The notes below the pieces were generated by a model. The model worked only from the letters and a program-made list of their open reading frames with translations, did no database searches and was not told where the DNA came from. Below, piece by piece: positions 9,607 to 19,245 of a stretch of 64,000 nt of DNA. The stretch is from Streptomyces avermitilis MA-4680 = NBRC 14893. GTDB taxonomy: Bacteria > Actinomycetota > Actinomycetes > Streptomycetales > Streptomycetaceae. The first letter of the stretch is position 1; every line of letters starts with the position of its first letter. Made by a program: the position numbers and the translations under genes. The DNA lies in NCBI RefSeq assembly GCF_000009765.2, contig NC_003155.5:2046001-2110000 (forward strand), in the 5' to 3' direction.

Positions 9607-10229
9607 CCCGCCACGGTCAGGGTCTGGCCGGTCAGGAGACCGCTGCCCTCGTCGACGACGTACAGCAGCGTGGAGACCAGATCCGCCGTGCGGACCGCGC
9701 TCGGGGCGATCGCGTTGACCGTGATGCCGTACGGGCCGAGGGCCGAGGCGAGTGAGCGGGTCAGGCCGATCAGGCCGGCCTTCGAGGTCACGTGGGCGAC
9801 CCTCGTCGGCGGTGCGGCGAAGACCGCCGCCGACGCGATGTTCACGATGCGGCCCCAGCCCGCCGCCTTCAGATACGGCAGCACGGCGCGGGTCACCAGG
9901 AAAGGGGCCTCCAGGTTGACGCGCATGGCCCGCCGCCACTCCTCGGGCGTCGTGTCCTCGAAGTCCGACTCGGGGCCGGCGCCCGCGTTGTTGACCAGGA
10001 CGTGCAGCGTGCCGAACCGGTCGATGACCTCGTCCAGCGCCTCCCGGACCTGCTCCTCGTCGCTGACGTCCGCGGTCAACTCCACGTAGTCCAGCACCCG
10101 TTTCGCCGTTTCCGGCTGCGGGACCAGGTCGAGCCCCGCCACCCGGAAGCCGCGCCCCGCGAGCGCGACGGCGAACTCCTGCCCGAGGCCCTGTGCCGCT
10201 CCGGTCACCAGGGCGGTACGTGTCTCCAT
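9588..10229 (-). CDS. Short-chain dehydrogenase/reductase, shortened and lacking the catalytic Tyr
   Basis: A 213-residue SDR. The NAD(P)-binding TGAAQGLG (residues 9-16) and NNAGAG motifs are intact, and the catalytic Ser is present in NIASAAVF. The YxxxK position reads HVTSK, so the catalytic Tyr is replaced by His. After VNAIAPSAVRT the sequence jumps straight to ADLVSTLLYVVDEGSG. Some 28-35 residues forming the substrate-binding lobe of a normal 245-250 residue SDR are missing. The C-terminal GQTLTVAGG is normal. Either it is a decaying gene still in frame or a non-catalytic variant. It stands alone between merR and the fad genes. Confidence 0.8.
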   Translation of the reverse strand: METRTALVTGAAQGLGQEFAVALAGRGFRVAGLDLVPQPETAKRVLDYVELTADVSDEEQVREALDEVIDRFGTLHVLVNNAGAGPESDFEDTTPEEWRRAMRVNLEAPFLVTRAVLPYLKAAGWGRIVNIASAAVFAAPPTRVAHVTSKAGLIGLTRSLASALGPYGITVNAIAPSAVRTADLVSTLLYVVDEGSGLLTGQTLTVAGGSTCW

Positions 10230-10361
10230 GCAGCGAGTGTGGTGAGCCGTCAGGGCGGCGGCAAGAGCGCGTTTTCACTCGCCGGGACGGGCGGGCAGGG
10301 AGGGGACGGGACCGGTTCGCCGCTCGGCGTCCGGTCCCGTCCACCTGGGCAGGAGCGGCGT

Positions 10362-10399
10362 GCCGCTCAGCGACACGACACCTCGCGCCGCTCAGCGAC
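10362..10399. repeat. Direct repeat GCCGCTCAGCGAC
   Basis: Two identical 13-base copies at 10362-10374 and 10387-10399, 25 bases apart start to start, lie between the SDR start and the fadB stop. I see no hairpin or gene in this 198-base gap. Confidence 0.7.
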
Positions 10400-10427
10400 G
10401 CGCCGTCGCAGGCCCCTCCCCGTCGCG

Positions 10428-12635
10428 CTACTTCGCGTCGCTGAAGTGCTCGCCCTTCTCCGCCTTCTCCACGAGCAGGGCCGGCGGCGTGAACCGCTCC
10501 CCGTAGCGCTCGGCGAGTTCACGCGCCCGTGCCACGAAGCCGGGCAGGCCGGCACCTGCCCCGGCGCCGGCACCCGGCCCGCCGGCGTACCCGTTGATGT
10601 ACTGGAGGACACCGCCGGTCCAGCCCGGGAAACCGATCCCGAAGATCGACCCGATATTGGCGTCCGCGACGGACGTCAGCACGCCCTCCTCGAGGAGCCG
10701 GACGGTGTCCAGCGCCTCGGCGAAGAGCATGCGCTCCTGCATGTCCTCGAAGGGGATCTCATGGCCCGGCTTGGTGAAGTGCTCGCGCAGCCCGGGCCAC
10801 AGCTTGGCGCGCTTGCCGTCCACGTAGTCGTAGAAGCCCGCACCGCCGCCGCGTCCCGTGCGGCCGAACTCGTCGACCATGCGGTCGATGACCGCCTCCG
10901 CCGGGTGGGTCACCCACGTGCCGCCCGCCTCCTCGACCGCCCGCTTCGACTCGGCCCGGATCTTGCGCGGCAGGGTGAGCGTCAACTCGTCCATGAGGGA
11001 CAGGACCTTGGCCGGATAGCCCGCCTGCGCGGCCGCCTGCTCGATGGACGCGGGCTCGATGCCCTCACCGACCATCGCCACGCCCTCGTTGATGAAGTGG
11101 CCGATGACACGGGAGGTGAAGAAGCCGCGCGAGTCGTTGACGACGATCGGGGTCTTGTTGATCTGGCGGACCAGGTCGAAGGCGCGCGCCAGCGCCTCGT
11201 CGCCGGTCCGCTCGCCCTTGATGATCTCGACGAGCGGCATCTTGTCGACGGGCGAGAAGAAGTGCAGCCCGATGAAGTCGGCCTGGCGCTCCACGCCCTC
11301 GGCGAGTGCGGTGATGGGCAGGGTGGAGGTGTTGGAGCAGAGCAGGGCGTCCGGCTCGACGATGTGCTCGATCTCCTCGAACACCTTGTGCTTGAGCGCC
11401 GTGTCCTCGAAGACGGCCTCGATCACCGCGTCGCAGCCCGCCAGGTCGGCAGGGTCGGCGGTGGGCGTGATGCGGGCGAGGAGCGCGTCCGCCTTCTCCT
11501 GAGTCGTACGTCCCCGGGAGACCGCCTTGGCGCACAGCTTCTCGGAGTAGCCCCTGCCCTTGGCCGCGGCCTCCGCGGACACGTCCTTGAGGACGACCTC
11601 GATGCCCGCGCGGGCACATGAGTAGGCGATGCCCGCGCCCATCATCCCGGCGCCGAGTACGGCGACCTTGCGGACCTGGCGCGGTGCGACGCCCTGGGGG
11701 CGGTTGGCGCCGGAGTTGACGGCCTGGAGGTCGAAGAAGAACGCCTGGATCATGTTCTTGGCGGTCTGTCCGGTGACCAGCTCGGTGAAGTAGCGGGCCT
11801 CGATCACCAGGGCGGTCTCGAAGTCGACCTGGGAGCCCTCGACGGCGGCCGCGAGGATGTTGCGCGGGGCCGGGTAGGGGGCGCCGTTCAGCTGCTTCTT
11901 CAGGTTGGCCGGGAAGGCCGGCAGGTTCGCCGCGAACTTCGGGTTGGCGGGGGTACCGCCCGGGATGCGGTAGCCCGGCTTGTCCCAGGGCTGCTGGGAC
12001 TCGGGGTTGGCGTCGATGAAGGCGCGGGCCCCCGCGAGCATCTCCTCGTGGGTCGCGGCGACTTCGTGGACGAGGCCGTTCTCGAGGGCGCGGGCGGGCG
12101 CGTACTGGGTGCCCTGGAGGAGCACCTTCAGGAGGGCGTCGGCGATGCCCATGAGGCGTACGGTACGGGTGACGCCGCCGCCCGCCGGGAGCAGACCGAG
12201 GGTGACCTCGGGCAGGCCGATCTTGGAGCCGGGCGCGTCGAGGGCGATGCGGTGGTGGGAGGCGAGAGCGATCTCGTAACCGCCGCCGAGGGCCGCGCCG
12301 TTGATGGCGGCGACCACCGGCTTGCCCAGGGTCTCGATGCGGCGCAGGGAGTTCTTGATCGCCGTACCGGTCTCGAACGCCCGCTGGGCGTCCGACGGGC
12401 CGGCCTTCATCATGTCCTTGAGGTCGCCGCCCGCGAAGAAGGTCTTCTTGGCGGAGGTGTAGATGATCCCGCGGATGGAGTCCTTCTCGGCCTCGGCGCG
12501 GTCGGCGATCGCCGCGATCGACGCCCTGAAGGCCTGGTTCATGGTGTTGGCGGACTGGTTGGGGTCGTCGAGAACGAGGGTGACGATCCCGGTCTCGTCC
12601 TGTTCCCAGCGGATGGTGGTGGGCTCAGTGCTCAT
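10428..12635 (-). CDS. fadB: Fatty-acid oxidation multifunctional protein: enoyl-CoA hydratase / 3-hydroxyacyl-CoA dehydrogenase
   Basis: A 735-residue beta-oxidation enzyme. Residues 1-210 are a crotonase domain with the oxyanion-hole segment NGAALGGGYEIA and catalytic-type glutamates near 121 and 143. A Rossmann GAGMMGAG (328-335) then opens the 3-hydroxyacyl-CoA dehydrogenase domain, followed by its two C-terminal helical domains. It would hydrate enoyl-CoA and oxidise the product to 3-ketoacyl-CoA for the thiolase encoded just upstream. The ATG is chosen by a GGAG nine bases before it. A Gly-Ala run (GAGAGAGAG) near residue 710 is an unusual low-complexity insertion. It lies 52 bases downstream of fadA. 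Confidence 0.92.
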   Translation of the reverse strand: MSTEPTTIRWEQDETGIVTLVLDDPNQSANTMNQAFRASIAAIADRAEAEKDSIRGIIYTSAKKTFFAGGDLKDMMKAGPSDAQRAFETGTAIKNSLRRIETLGKPVVAAINGAALGGGYEIALASHHRIALDAPGSKIGLPEVTLGLLPAGGGVTRTVRLMGIADALLKVLLQGTQYAPARALENGLVHEVAATHEEMLAGARAFIDANPESQQPWDKPGYRIPGGTPANPKFAANLPAFPANLKKQLNGAPYPAPRNILAAAVEGSQVDFETALVIEARYFTELVTGQTAKNMIQAFFFDLQAVNSGANRPQGVAPRQVRKVAVLGAGMMGAGIAYSCARAGIEVVLKDVSAEAAAKGRGYSEKLCAKAVSRGRTTQEKADALLARITPTADPADLAGCDAVIEAVFEDTALKHKVFEEIEHIVEPDALLCSNTSTLPITALAEGVERQADFIGLHFFSPVDKMPLVEIIKGERTGDEALARAFDLVRQINKTPIVVNDSRGFFTSRVIGHFINEGVAMVGEGIEPASIEQAAAQAGYPAKVLSLMDELTLTLPRKIRAESKRAVEEAGGTWVTHPAEAVIDRMVDEFGRTGRGGGAGFYDYVDGKRAKLWPGLREHFTKPGHEIPFEDMQERMLFAEALDTVRLLEEGVLTSVADANIGSIFGIGFPGWTGGVLQYINGYAGGPGAGAGAGAGLPGFVARARELAERYGERFTPPALLVEKAEKGEHFSDAK

Positions 12636-12687
12636 CAGGGGTGCTCCGTAAGATCCCTTGGGGAGGGTCAGAAAGATCCGTTGGGGG

Positions 12688-13902
12688 TCAGACACGCTCG
12701 ACGATCGTCGCGATGCCCATGCCGCCGCCGACGCACAGCGTGGCCAGGCCGTAGCGCTTGTCCTGGCGCTCCAGTTCGTCGACGAGGGTGCCGAGGATCA
12801 TCGCGCCGGTGGCTCCGAGCGGGTGCCCGAGGGCGATGGCGCCGCCGTTGACGTTGACCTTGTCCAGGGACAGGCCCATGTCCCGCGCGAAGCGCAGGAC
12901 TACGGCCGCGAAGGCCTCGTTGATCTCGACCAGGTCGATGTCGTCGATGCTCAGCCCCGCCTTGGCGAGCGCCTTGCGGGTGGCGGGCGCGGGGCCCGTG
13001 AGCATGATGGTGGGCTCGGAGCCGGAGACGGCGGCGGAGACGATGCGGGCGCGGGGCCGCAGACCGTAGCGCTCGCCGACCTCCTTCGAGCCGATGGCGA
13101 CCAGCGAGGCGCCGTCCACGATGCCGGACGAGTTGCCCGCGTGGTGGACGTGGTCGATCTGCTCGACCCAGTGGTACTTCTGGAGGGCGACCGCGTCGAA
13201 GCCGCCCAGGTCGCCGATGTCGGCGAACGACGGCTTCAGCTTGGCGAGCGAGTCGGCGGTGGTGCCGGGCCGCAGGTGCTCGTCGTGGTCGAGAACGACG
13301 AGACCGCTGCGGTCCTTCACGGGCACGACGGACTTCTCGAAGCGCCCGTCCTTCCAGGCGGCCGCGGCCCGCTCCTGGGAGAGCGCCGCGTACTCGTCGA
13401 CGTCCCGGCGGGTGAAGCCCTCGATCGTGGCGATGAGATCGGCGCCGATGCCCTGCGGTACGAAGTTGGTGGCCATGTTGGTCATCGGGTCGGCGAACCA
13501 GGCGCCGCCGTCCGAAGCCATCGGCACCCGGGACATCGACTCGACGCCGCCCGCGAGCACCAGGTCCTCCCAGCCCGAACGGACCTTGACGGCGGCCAGG
13601 TTGACCGCCTCCAGGCCGGACGCGCAGAAGCGGTTCTCCTGGACGCCGGCCACCGTGTCGGGCAGCCCGGCCGCGATCGCGGCGATCCGGGCGATGTCGG
13701 AGCCCTGGTCGCCGACAGGACCCACCACACCGAGCACGATGTCGTCGATCGCGGCCGGGTCCAGCCCGGGGAAACGGTCGCGGATCTCGTGGATGAGTCC
13801 CACCACGAGGTCGATGGGCTTCGTGCCGTGCAGGGCCCCGCTGGCCTTGCCACGCCCGCGCGGGGTGCGGATCGCGTCGTACACGTACGCTTCGGTGCTC
13901 AC
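12688..13902 (-). CDS. fadA: Acetyl-CoA acyltransferase (3-ketoacyl-CoA thiolase)
   Basis: A 404-residue thiolase that cleaves 3-ketoacyl-CoA with CoA to give acetyl-CoA and a shortened acyl-CoA. The nucleophile Cys93 is in [11 protein letters not shown]. The GHP base motif ([12 protein letters not shown]) and the second Cys (LCVGGGMG) are present near the C-terminus. The GTG start follows an AAAGG. It is the first gene of the fadA-fadB pair. The pair may serve fatty-acid degradation, and this is the only intact thiolase in the window, so it could in principle cover for the deleted pcaF (inference). Confidence 0.92.
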   Translation of the reverse strand: MSTEAYVYDAIRTPRGRGKASGALHGTKPIDLVVGLIHEIRDRFPGLDPAAIDDIVLGVVGPVGDQGSDIARIAAIAAGLPDTVAGVQENRFCASGLEAVNLAAVKVRSGWEDLVLAGGVESMSRVPMASDGGAWFADPMTNMATNFVPQGIGADLIATIEGFTRRDVDEYAALSQERAAAAWKDGRFEKSVVPVKDRSGLVVLDHDEHLRPGTTADSLAKLKPSFADIGDLGGFDAVALQKYHWVEQIDHVHHAGNSSGIVDGASLVAIGSKEVGERYGLRPRARIVSAAVSGSEPTIMLTGPAPATRKALAKAGLSIDDIDLVEINEAFAAVVLRFARDMGLSLDKVNVNGGAIALGHPLGATGAMILGTLVDELERQDKRYGLATLCVGGGMGIATIVERV

Positions 13903-14053
13903 TGATGGGCCTTTCGGGGAGGGTTGGAGCCGGCTCTTGACGGTGTCGACCGACCGGGCGGGTTCGGGGCCGGTGGGCTGACGTTCAGCAGGGGGCGGCC
14001 GGGCTCTGCCGGGCGCGGTCCGTGCGCGTGGCCGAGCGGGAGGGAGAGTTCCA

Positions 14054-15211
14054 TCAGGCGCCCTCCCCCGGTCCGGGGCGGAGGCCCTCGAGCAGCCGTG
14101 GTACGCCCCACTCACGGGCCACGTCCTCGACGTGGGCGCCCGGTTGTGCGGGCCCGCTCCGGACGGCCGTGCGGGTCGCCGAGAAGCGTGGTGCGGGGGC
14201 GGGCTGGGTGATGCCGCCGTGGTCGGTGAAGGTGCCGCGGGCGGCGAGGTGGGGGTGTGCCGGTGCCTCACGGAGCGACAGGACGGGTGCCACACAGGCG
14301 TCGGAGCCTTCGAAGACCGCCGTCCACTCGTCCCTCGTACGGGTCTTGAAGCGGGCCGCGACCGTCTCGCGCAGCTCGCTCCAGCGGGACACGTCCTTGC
14401 GGCTCGGCGCCTCGTCCCCGATGCCGAGCAGCTCCACGAACTCGGCGTAGAACTGCTGCTCCAGGGCGCCCACCGCCATGTACTGCCCGTCGGCCGTCTC
14501 GTACGTGCCGTAGAACGGGCAGCCGCCGTCGAGGAGGTTGGCGCCGCGCTGGTCCTGCCAGCCGCCCGCCGCCAGCATGCCGTGGATCATCGCCGCCAGA
14601 TGCGCCGCGCCGTCGACGATGGCGGCGTCCACGACCTGGCCGGTACCGGTCGCGCGCGCGTGGTGGAGGGCGGCGAGCACTCCGACGACGAGGTAGAGCG
14701 AGCCGCCCGCGTAGTCGCCGACGAGGTTGGCCGGGATCGCGGGCGGCTCGTCGGGGTTGCCGATCATGCCGAGAGTGCCGGTCAGGGCGATGTACGCGAT
14801 GTCGTGCCCGGCCCGCTGGGCGAGCGGGCCCTCCTGGCCCCAGCCGGTCATCCGTCCGTAGACGAGCTTCGGGTTGCGGGCGTGGCAGGCCTCCGGGCCG
14901 ACGCCCAGACGTTCCGCGACGCCGGGGCGGTAGCCCTCGATCAGGATGTCGGCGCGTTCGGCCAGGTCGAGGACGCCGGCCGGTCCGTGCTCGGCCTTGA
15001 GGTCGACGATCACGGACCGCTTGTTGCGGTTGGTCACGTCGTACTCGGGGGCGATCGCGAGCCCCGCGCCGCCCGGACGGTCCACCCGGACGACATCGGC
15101 GCCGAGGTCGGCGAGGAGCATCGCGGCGAACGGGCCGGGCCCGATGCCCGCCAGCTCGACCACGCGCACGCCTGCGAGCGGGCCGTGCCCCGGCGTCCTT
15201 GCCACTGCCAT
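14054..15211 (-). CDS. mcr: Alpha-methylacyl-CoA racemase (CoA-transferase family III)
   Basis: A 385-residue family III protein. It matches the racemase branch (like Mycobacterium Mcr) in the N-terminal [32 protein letters not shown] segment. It also has the conserved AGHD and VGDYAGGS, which carry the His and Asp used for proton transfer. It would interconvert (R)- and (S)-2-methylacyl-CoA so that branched-chain fatty acids or sterol side chains can enter beta-oxidation. That fits the neighbouring fadA-fadB genes on the same strand, 151 bases downstream. The start is set by GGGGG eight bases before the ATG. A perfect 19-base palindrome lies just upstream. Confidence 0.88.
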   Translation of the reverse strand: MAVARTPGHGPLAGVRVVELAGIGPGPFAAMLLADLGADVVRVDRPGGAGLAIAPEYDVTNRNKRSVIVDLKAEHGPAGVLDLAERADILIEGYRPGVAERLGVGPEACHARNPKLVYGRMTGWGQEGPLAQRAGHDIAYIALTGTLGMIGNPDEPPAIPANLVGDYAGGSLYLVVGVLAALHHARATGTGQVVDAAIVDGAAHLAAMIHGMLAAGGWQDQRGANLLDGGCPFYGTYETADGQYMAVGALEQQFYAEFVELLGIGDEAPSRKDVSRWSELRETVAARFKTRTRDEWTAVFEGSDACVAPVLSLREAPAHPHLAARGTFTDHGGITQPAPAPRFSATRTAVRSGPAQPGAHVEDVAREWGVPRLLEGLRPGPGEGA

Positions 15212-15233
15212 CAAGCCCCCAGCACTGTGACAC

Positions 15234-15252
15234 CACTGATGTGACATCAGTG
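15234..15252. promoter_or_regulatory. 19-bp perfect palindrome, candidate operator of mcr
   Basis: CACTGATGT-G-ACATCAGTG has nine-base arms and a single central base, with further partial symmetry outside (ACAC / ATGT). It ends 23 bases upstream of the mcr ATG, where a repressor would block initiation. TetR-type regulators of acyl-CoA metabolism use sites of this shape. The regulator itself is not in the adjacent sequence. The rest of the 15212-15477 gap carries an AT-rich TAACAT patch but no gene. Confidence 0.6.
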
Positions 15253-15477
15253 ATGTTAAGAACGTGTTCCACCACAGACAAGCCCTGGGCGAGCAAGCGC
15301 TTAGTCTAGATTCCGAACGCCAGACTGTCATGGAACACACCGGAGTGGGACATTCCACCGACGTCCACGAGGTACGGCCGGCGCCGGCCCGCCGAGGATG
15401 ACGCACACCTCGGTGTTCGACCGCTCGCACCTCACGCTAGCCTCGGCCACCGACAACGGCGCGGGCTGAGGGGTGTC

Positions 15478-16653
15478 ATGAGCAGGCTGAAAACGGATCG
15501 CGCGTACGACATCGTGCTTTTCGGAGCCACGGGCTTCGTCGGGACGCTCACCGCGGAGTACCTCGCCGCGCACGCGCCCGAGGGGCTTCGCTGGGCGATC
15601 GCGGGGCGCAGCGCGCGGCGGCTGGAGCAGGTGCGGGAGCGGCTCGGGGGCGCCTCGGAGATCGGAATACTCCAGGCGGACGTCGCCGACCCCGGGTCCC
15701 TGCGGGACATCGCCCGCAACGCGCGCGTGGTGGCCACGACGGTCGGTCCCTACCTGAACTACGGCGAGGAGCTGGTGGCCGCCTGCGCCGACGCCGGCAC
15801 GGACTACGCGGACCTGACCGGTGAGCCCGAGTTCGTGGACCTCACGTACGTTCGGCACGACGCACGCGCGCGGGAGACGGGGGCACGGCTGGTGCACGCC
15901 TGCGGGTTCGACTCGATCCCGCACGACCTGGGGGCGTATTTCACCGTGCGGCAGCTGCCCGAAGGGGTGCCGCTGACGGTCGACGGCTATGTGCGCTCGC
16001 AGGCCATGTTCTCGGGCGGAACGTTCGCCTCCGCGCTCAACCAGTTCGCGCGGGGCCCGCAGATGCTCGCCGCGGCCCGGGACCGCAGGCGGCACGAACC
16101 CCGAGTGGTGGGCCGCCGGGTGCAGGCGCCGTTGGGTGCGCCGCGGTTCGCCAAGGAGGTCGGGGCGTGGGCGCTGCCGCTGCCCACGATCGACAGCCAG
16201 ATCGTGCAGCGCTCGGCGCGGGTGCTGGAGCGGTACGGGCCCGACTTCCGTTACCGGCACTACGCGGCGGTCGAGCAGCTGCCGTTCGCCGCGGGCGGGG
16301 TCGCCGCCGTCAGCGCGCTCTTCGCGGCCGCCCAGCTGCCGCCCGCGCGGCGCTGGCTGTCCGGCCGGCTGAAGCCGGGGGACGGGCCGAGCGCCGAGAA
16401 GCGCGCGAAGAGCTGGTTCTCGGTCCGGTTCGTCGGCGAGGGCGGCGGACAGCGCGTCTACACGGAGGTCGCGGGCGGTGACCCCGGCTACGACGAGACG
16501 GCCAAAATGCTCGCGGAGTCGGCCCTGTCCCTCGCGCTCGACGACCTGCCGCACACGTCCGGCCAGGTCACGACGGCGGTGGCGATGGGAGACGCCCTCA
16601 TCGACCGCCTCCGCGCGGCGGGCATCACGTTCCGGGTGGCGGCCAAACGGTAA
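15478..16653 (+). CDS. Saccharopine-dehydrogenase-like / trans-acting enoyl reductase family protein
   Basis: A 391-residue oxidoreductase whose N-terminal Rossmann motif GATGFVGTLTAEYLA (about residues 16-30), TVGPYLNYGE and HACGFDSIPHDLG segments match the group that includes mycobacterial trans-acting enoyl reductases of phenolic-lipid synthesis. The biochemical role in Streptomyces is not known to me. The ATG follows GAGGGG. It stands alone between mcr (divergent) and the endonuclease V gene (convergent). Confidence 0.78.
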   Translation: MSRLKTDRAYDIVLFGATGFVGTLTAEYLAAHAPEGLRWAIAGRSARRLEQVRERLGGASEIGILQADVADPGSLRDIARNARVVATTVGPYLNYGEELVAACADAGTDYADLTGEPEFVDLTYVRHDARARETGARLVHACGFDSIPHDLGAYFTVRQLPEGVPLTVDGYVRSQAMFSGGTFASALNQFARGPQMLAAARDRRRHEPRVVGRRVQAPLGAPRFAKEVGAWALPLPTIDSQIVQRSARVLERYGPDFRYRHYAAVEQLPFAAGGVAAVSALFAAAQLPPARRWLSGRLKPGDGPSAEKRAKSWFSVRFVGEGGGQRVYTEVAGGDPGYDETAKMLAESALSLALDDLPHTSGQVTTAVAMGDALIDRLRAAGITFRVAAKR

Positions 16654-16696
16654 GCCCCCGCAGCGGCCACCCCGGAACCGAGTCGACGGGCGCCCC

Positions 16697-17386
16697 TCAG
16701 GCAGTCGCCTCCTTGAGGGCCCGTCGGCACAGGGAGTCGGCCCGTCGGGTCGTCTCCGGGATGCGGTATTTCGGGGTCAGCGCGAGGGTGTGGGCGCAGG
16801 CGTGGTCGAGGTCCACCCGGTGTCCCACGGACACGAACACGGGTTTGACGCCGGACTGGGTGCGCAGAGCCCGGCCGACCTCGTCGGCGCCCGCCAGCAG
16901 GGGCGCGGCGCTGCCTCGTGGGGCGCCGGGATCCTCGTACGAGAAGGTGAACGGGTTCTTCGCGACGCCGATCGTGGGGAGGCCGGTGAGGACGCCGAGG
17001 TGGCTGGCGAGGCCGAAGCGACGGGGGTGGGCCACCCCGTAGCCGTCACAGACGATCAGGCCGGGGGGACAGGGCAGGGCGTCGAGGGCGGCCAGGACCG
17101 TGGGGATCTCCCGGAAGGCCAGGAGGCCGGGGACATACGGGAAGGAGACCTCGCCCACGGCCGTGGCCTCGGCGACCACGTCCAGCGTCGCCGCGTCCAG
17201 CACGACCGCCGCCGCCACGACCACGTCGCGTTCGTCGTCGTAGGCGACGTCGACGCCCGTCACACGACCGGTTCCGGGCGGTGGGCCCGGCTCGTCGAGG
17301 ATCACTCGTCCGCGCAACTCGTCCTGCACGGCACGGGCTTCTTCTTCGGTGGCGGGCCAGCCCGCGGGGATGCGTACGGTCGTCAT
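16697..17386 (-). CDS. nfi: Endonuclease V (deoxyinosine 3' endonuclease)
   Basis: A 229-residue DNA-repair nuclease that nicks the second phosphodiester bond 3' of deoxyinosine, starting repair of deaminated adenine. The conserved metal-binding residues are visible: Asp in TGVDVAY, Glu in PGLLAFRE and Asp in CDGYG. The downstream HPRRFGLASHLG strand of the family is also present. The length is normal. The ATG has no clear Shine-Dalgarno. It is followed 34 bases upstream on the same strand by the small Rho-N-like gene, possibly in one transcript. Confidence 0.9.
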   Translation of the reverse strand: MTTVRIPAGWPATEEEARAVQDELRGRVILDEPGPPPGTGRVTGVDVAYDDERDVVVAAAVVLDAATLDVVAEATAVGEVSFPYVPGLLAFREIPTVLAALDALPCPPGLIVCDGYGVAHPRRFGLASHLGVLTGLPTIGVAKNPFTFSYEDPGAPRGSAAPLLAGADEVGRALRTQSGVKPVFVSVGHRVDLDHACAHTLALTPKYRIPETTRRADSLCRRALKEATA

Positions 17387-17420
17387 GATGGTGACGAGCG
17401 TACGACCCCGCGGGCCGGTG

Positions 17421-17747
17421 TCACTTGTTGCCCAGTGCCTGCTTCAGCTGCGACTTGTTCATGTCCGAACGGCCGTGGATGTTGCGCCGCTTGGCCTCCT
17501 CGTACAGCTGGTCGTACGTGGGCCCCGCCGAGCCCGTGTGCGAGCGCTGACCGCCGCGCTTGCCGGACGACATGTCGTTCGTGGACGTCTTGCTCGCCGT
17601 CTTCGACTCACCGGACCGGGCCCGCTCCTTGTTCACGGTGCGCGCGGCGATCTCCTCGGCGCGCCCCTGGCTCTCGCCCCGGTCCTGCGCGCTCTGCTTG
17701 ATGTGCTCGTACTGACGTTCCCTCTTGGGGCTCGAACCGCGTGGCAT
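17421..17747 (-). CDS. Small basic protein with Rho-N/SAP-like C-terminus (plasmid-stabilisation type)
   Basis: A 108-residue, highly charged protein. Residues 1-60 are low-complexity and rich in Arg, Glu and Ser. The last 35 residues (YDQLYEEAKRRNIHGRSDMNK...) form a helix-extended loop-helix like the N-terminal domain of Rho termination factor, a nucleic-acid-binding fold. Such proteins are common in Streptomyces under the name plasmid stabilization protein, but the function is not established. AGGAG lies two bases before the ATG and GGAGG lies 12 bases before it. Confidence 0.75.
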   Translation of the reverse strand: MPRGSSPKRERQYEHIKQSAQDRGESQGRAEEIAARTVNKERARSGESKTASKTSTNDMSSGKRGGQRSHTGSAGPTYDQLYEEAKRRNIHGRSDMNKSQLKQALGNK

Positions 17748-17860
17748 GACTCCTCACTTCCTCCGGGATCACTGCGCTCCGGAAAACTGGTGGCGCACGG
17801 GTACCCCCTTTTCCCAGGCGAACATCGCCCGTCGGCCGCCGCGCGCCGAAGGAGCGGTCA

Positions 17861-18997
17861 CTACTCCAGACGGGCCACCCGTCCCTTCTCGCCGGAGGCC
17901 CAGCACCCCCGGTCCGGGGTGCAGTCCACGGTGTCGTACGAGCCCGTGTCGAGGGTCTTCCACGTGCGGCCGCCGTCCGTGGTCAGGTCCGTTCCGGTGG
18001 GGCCGACGGCGAGGGCGGCGGAGCCGGTGTGCGGGAGCCAGGTGACGCCGGAGCGGTAGGCGGGCGGAGGCTGCGCGGCCGTCGTCCAGGTGCGGCCGGC
18101 GTCGCCGCTGACCGCCGCCGCCCGCGGGGACGCCTGGTCGGCCCGGTAGTCGCCGCCGACCGCGATGCCGTGCGTGCGGTCGCGGAAGGCGAGCGCGAAG
18201 ACACCGCGCGCCGGATCGCCCGCCGGGATCGGCGTGTCGGCCGCCGTCCACGTCAGTCCGCGGTCGGCGGAGTGCAGCACGCGCGCGTGGGCGCCGCCGC
18301 CGGTGGCCAGCCACGCGTCGCGCGGTCCCGAGGTGACCAGACACTGTCCGCCGGCCGCGAAGCCGGCCTCGCCGTCCTGGGCCGCGGGCATCCCGGCGCC
18401 GGGCAGCACCTTCCAGGAGCGGCCCCCGTCGCTGGTCGACAGGATGCGGAACGCGCCGTCGACCGGGTCGCTCATCGCCAGGCCGTGGCGCCGGTCGAAG
18501 AAGGCGAGGCAGTCGTAGAAGGCCTTCGCGTCGGTGTTGCGGAAGGACTCGGTCCAGGTCGCGCCGCCGTCGTCCGTGCGCAGCACCCGGGACGCCTCGC
18601 CCTCGCCGATGGCCAGCACCACGGCGCGCCGCGCGTCGAACGCCTCGATGTCACGGAACTCCAGATCGGCGGCGCCCGGCGGCGAGACGTTGCGCCAGTG
18701 CGCCCCGCCGTCGGTCGTGCGCAGCACGGTGCCCTTGGATCCGGCCACCCAGGCGGCGTGCCGGCTGACGGCCGAAAGACCGCGGAAGCGGACGTCCGTG
18801 CCGCTGTCCTTGAGCTGCCAGTGCGGCGTCTGCCTGCCGGCGGCCGACAAGGGTGCCGCCCCGGCGGGAGCCGCCCCGGCGGGAGTCGTCAGCGCTGCGG
18901 CCAGGGCCGCCACGCACGCTCCCACGCTCATCAGTCGGCTCGTACGTCTTGTGCGCCTCGTCCGTCTCGTGCGTCGCGTGTTCCCCAAGCCCGTCAT
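17861..18997 (-). CDS. Secreted BNR-repeat beta-propeller protein (Ycf48/sialidase-like fold)
   Basis: A 378-residue exported protein. After an Arg/Thr-rich N-terminus (RRT repeated four times by a nine-base DNA repeat) and a hydrophobic signal ending at TTPAGAAPAGAAP, the mature part holds about six Asp-box motifs of the form S/T-x-D-x-G-x-x-W (TTDGGAHW, TDDGGATW, TSDGGRSW, SADRGLTW, SGDAGRTW, TTDGGRTW). This is the beta-propeller repeat. No sialidase catalytic residues are evident, so I infer a binding or structural role. Start choice is uncertain: MSVGACVA 19 codons downstream is also possible. Confidence 0.78.
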   Translation of the reverse strand: MTGLGNTRRTRRTRRTRRTSRLMSVGACVAALAAALTTPAGAAPAGAAPLSAAGRQTPHWQLKDSGTDVRFRGLSAVSRHAAWVAGSKGTVLRTTDGGAHWRNVSPPGAADLEFRDIEAFDARRAVVLAIGEGEASRVLRTDDGGATWTESFRNTDAKAFYDCLAFFDRRHGLAMSDPVDGAFRILSTSDGGRSWKVLPGAGMPAAQDGEAGFAAGGQCLVTSGPRDAWLATGGGAHARVLHSADRGLTWTAADTPIPAGDPARGVFALAFRDRTHGIAVGGDYRADQASPRAAAVSGDAGRTWTTAAQPPPAYRSGVTWLPHTGSAALAVGPTGTDLTTDGGRTWKTLDTGSYDTVDCTPDRGCWASGEKGRVARLE

Positions 18998-19245
18998 GGC
19001 GGGCGAAGCTAGCCCACTCCCCCGGTGGCGTCCAGATGCCCTCACCCGGGAACCGCGCGCCTCCACCGGGTGTCCTCTCCGATATCCCGGAGACGACGGA
19101 TGAGAAATGGATCACCACACCGAATGTTCTCGGTGACAGAGGTCACTCGAAATTCAGGTGCACGGATTGGCTCATTCCAACGTCTCTTCAAGTGCCTGGC
19201 CACATCCGTCCGGAGTCCATCCAGCCGTCACAAGGGAGCAAGGCG

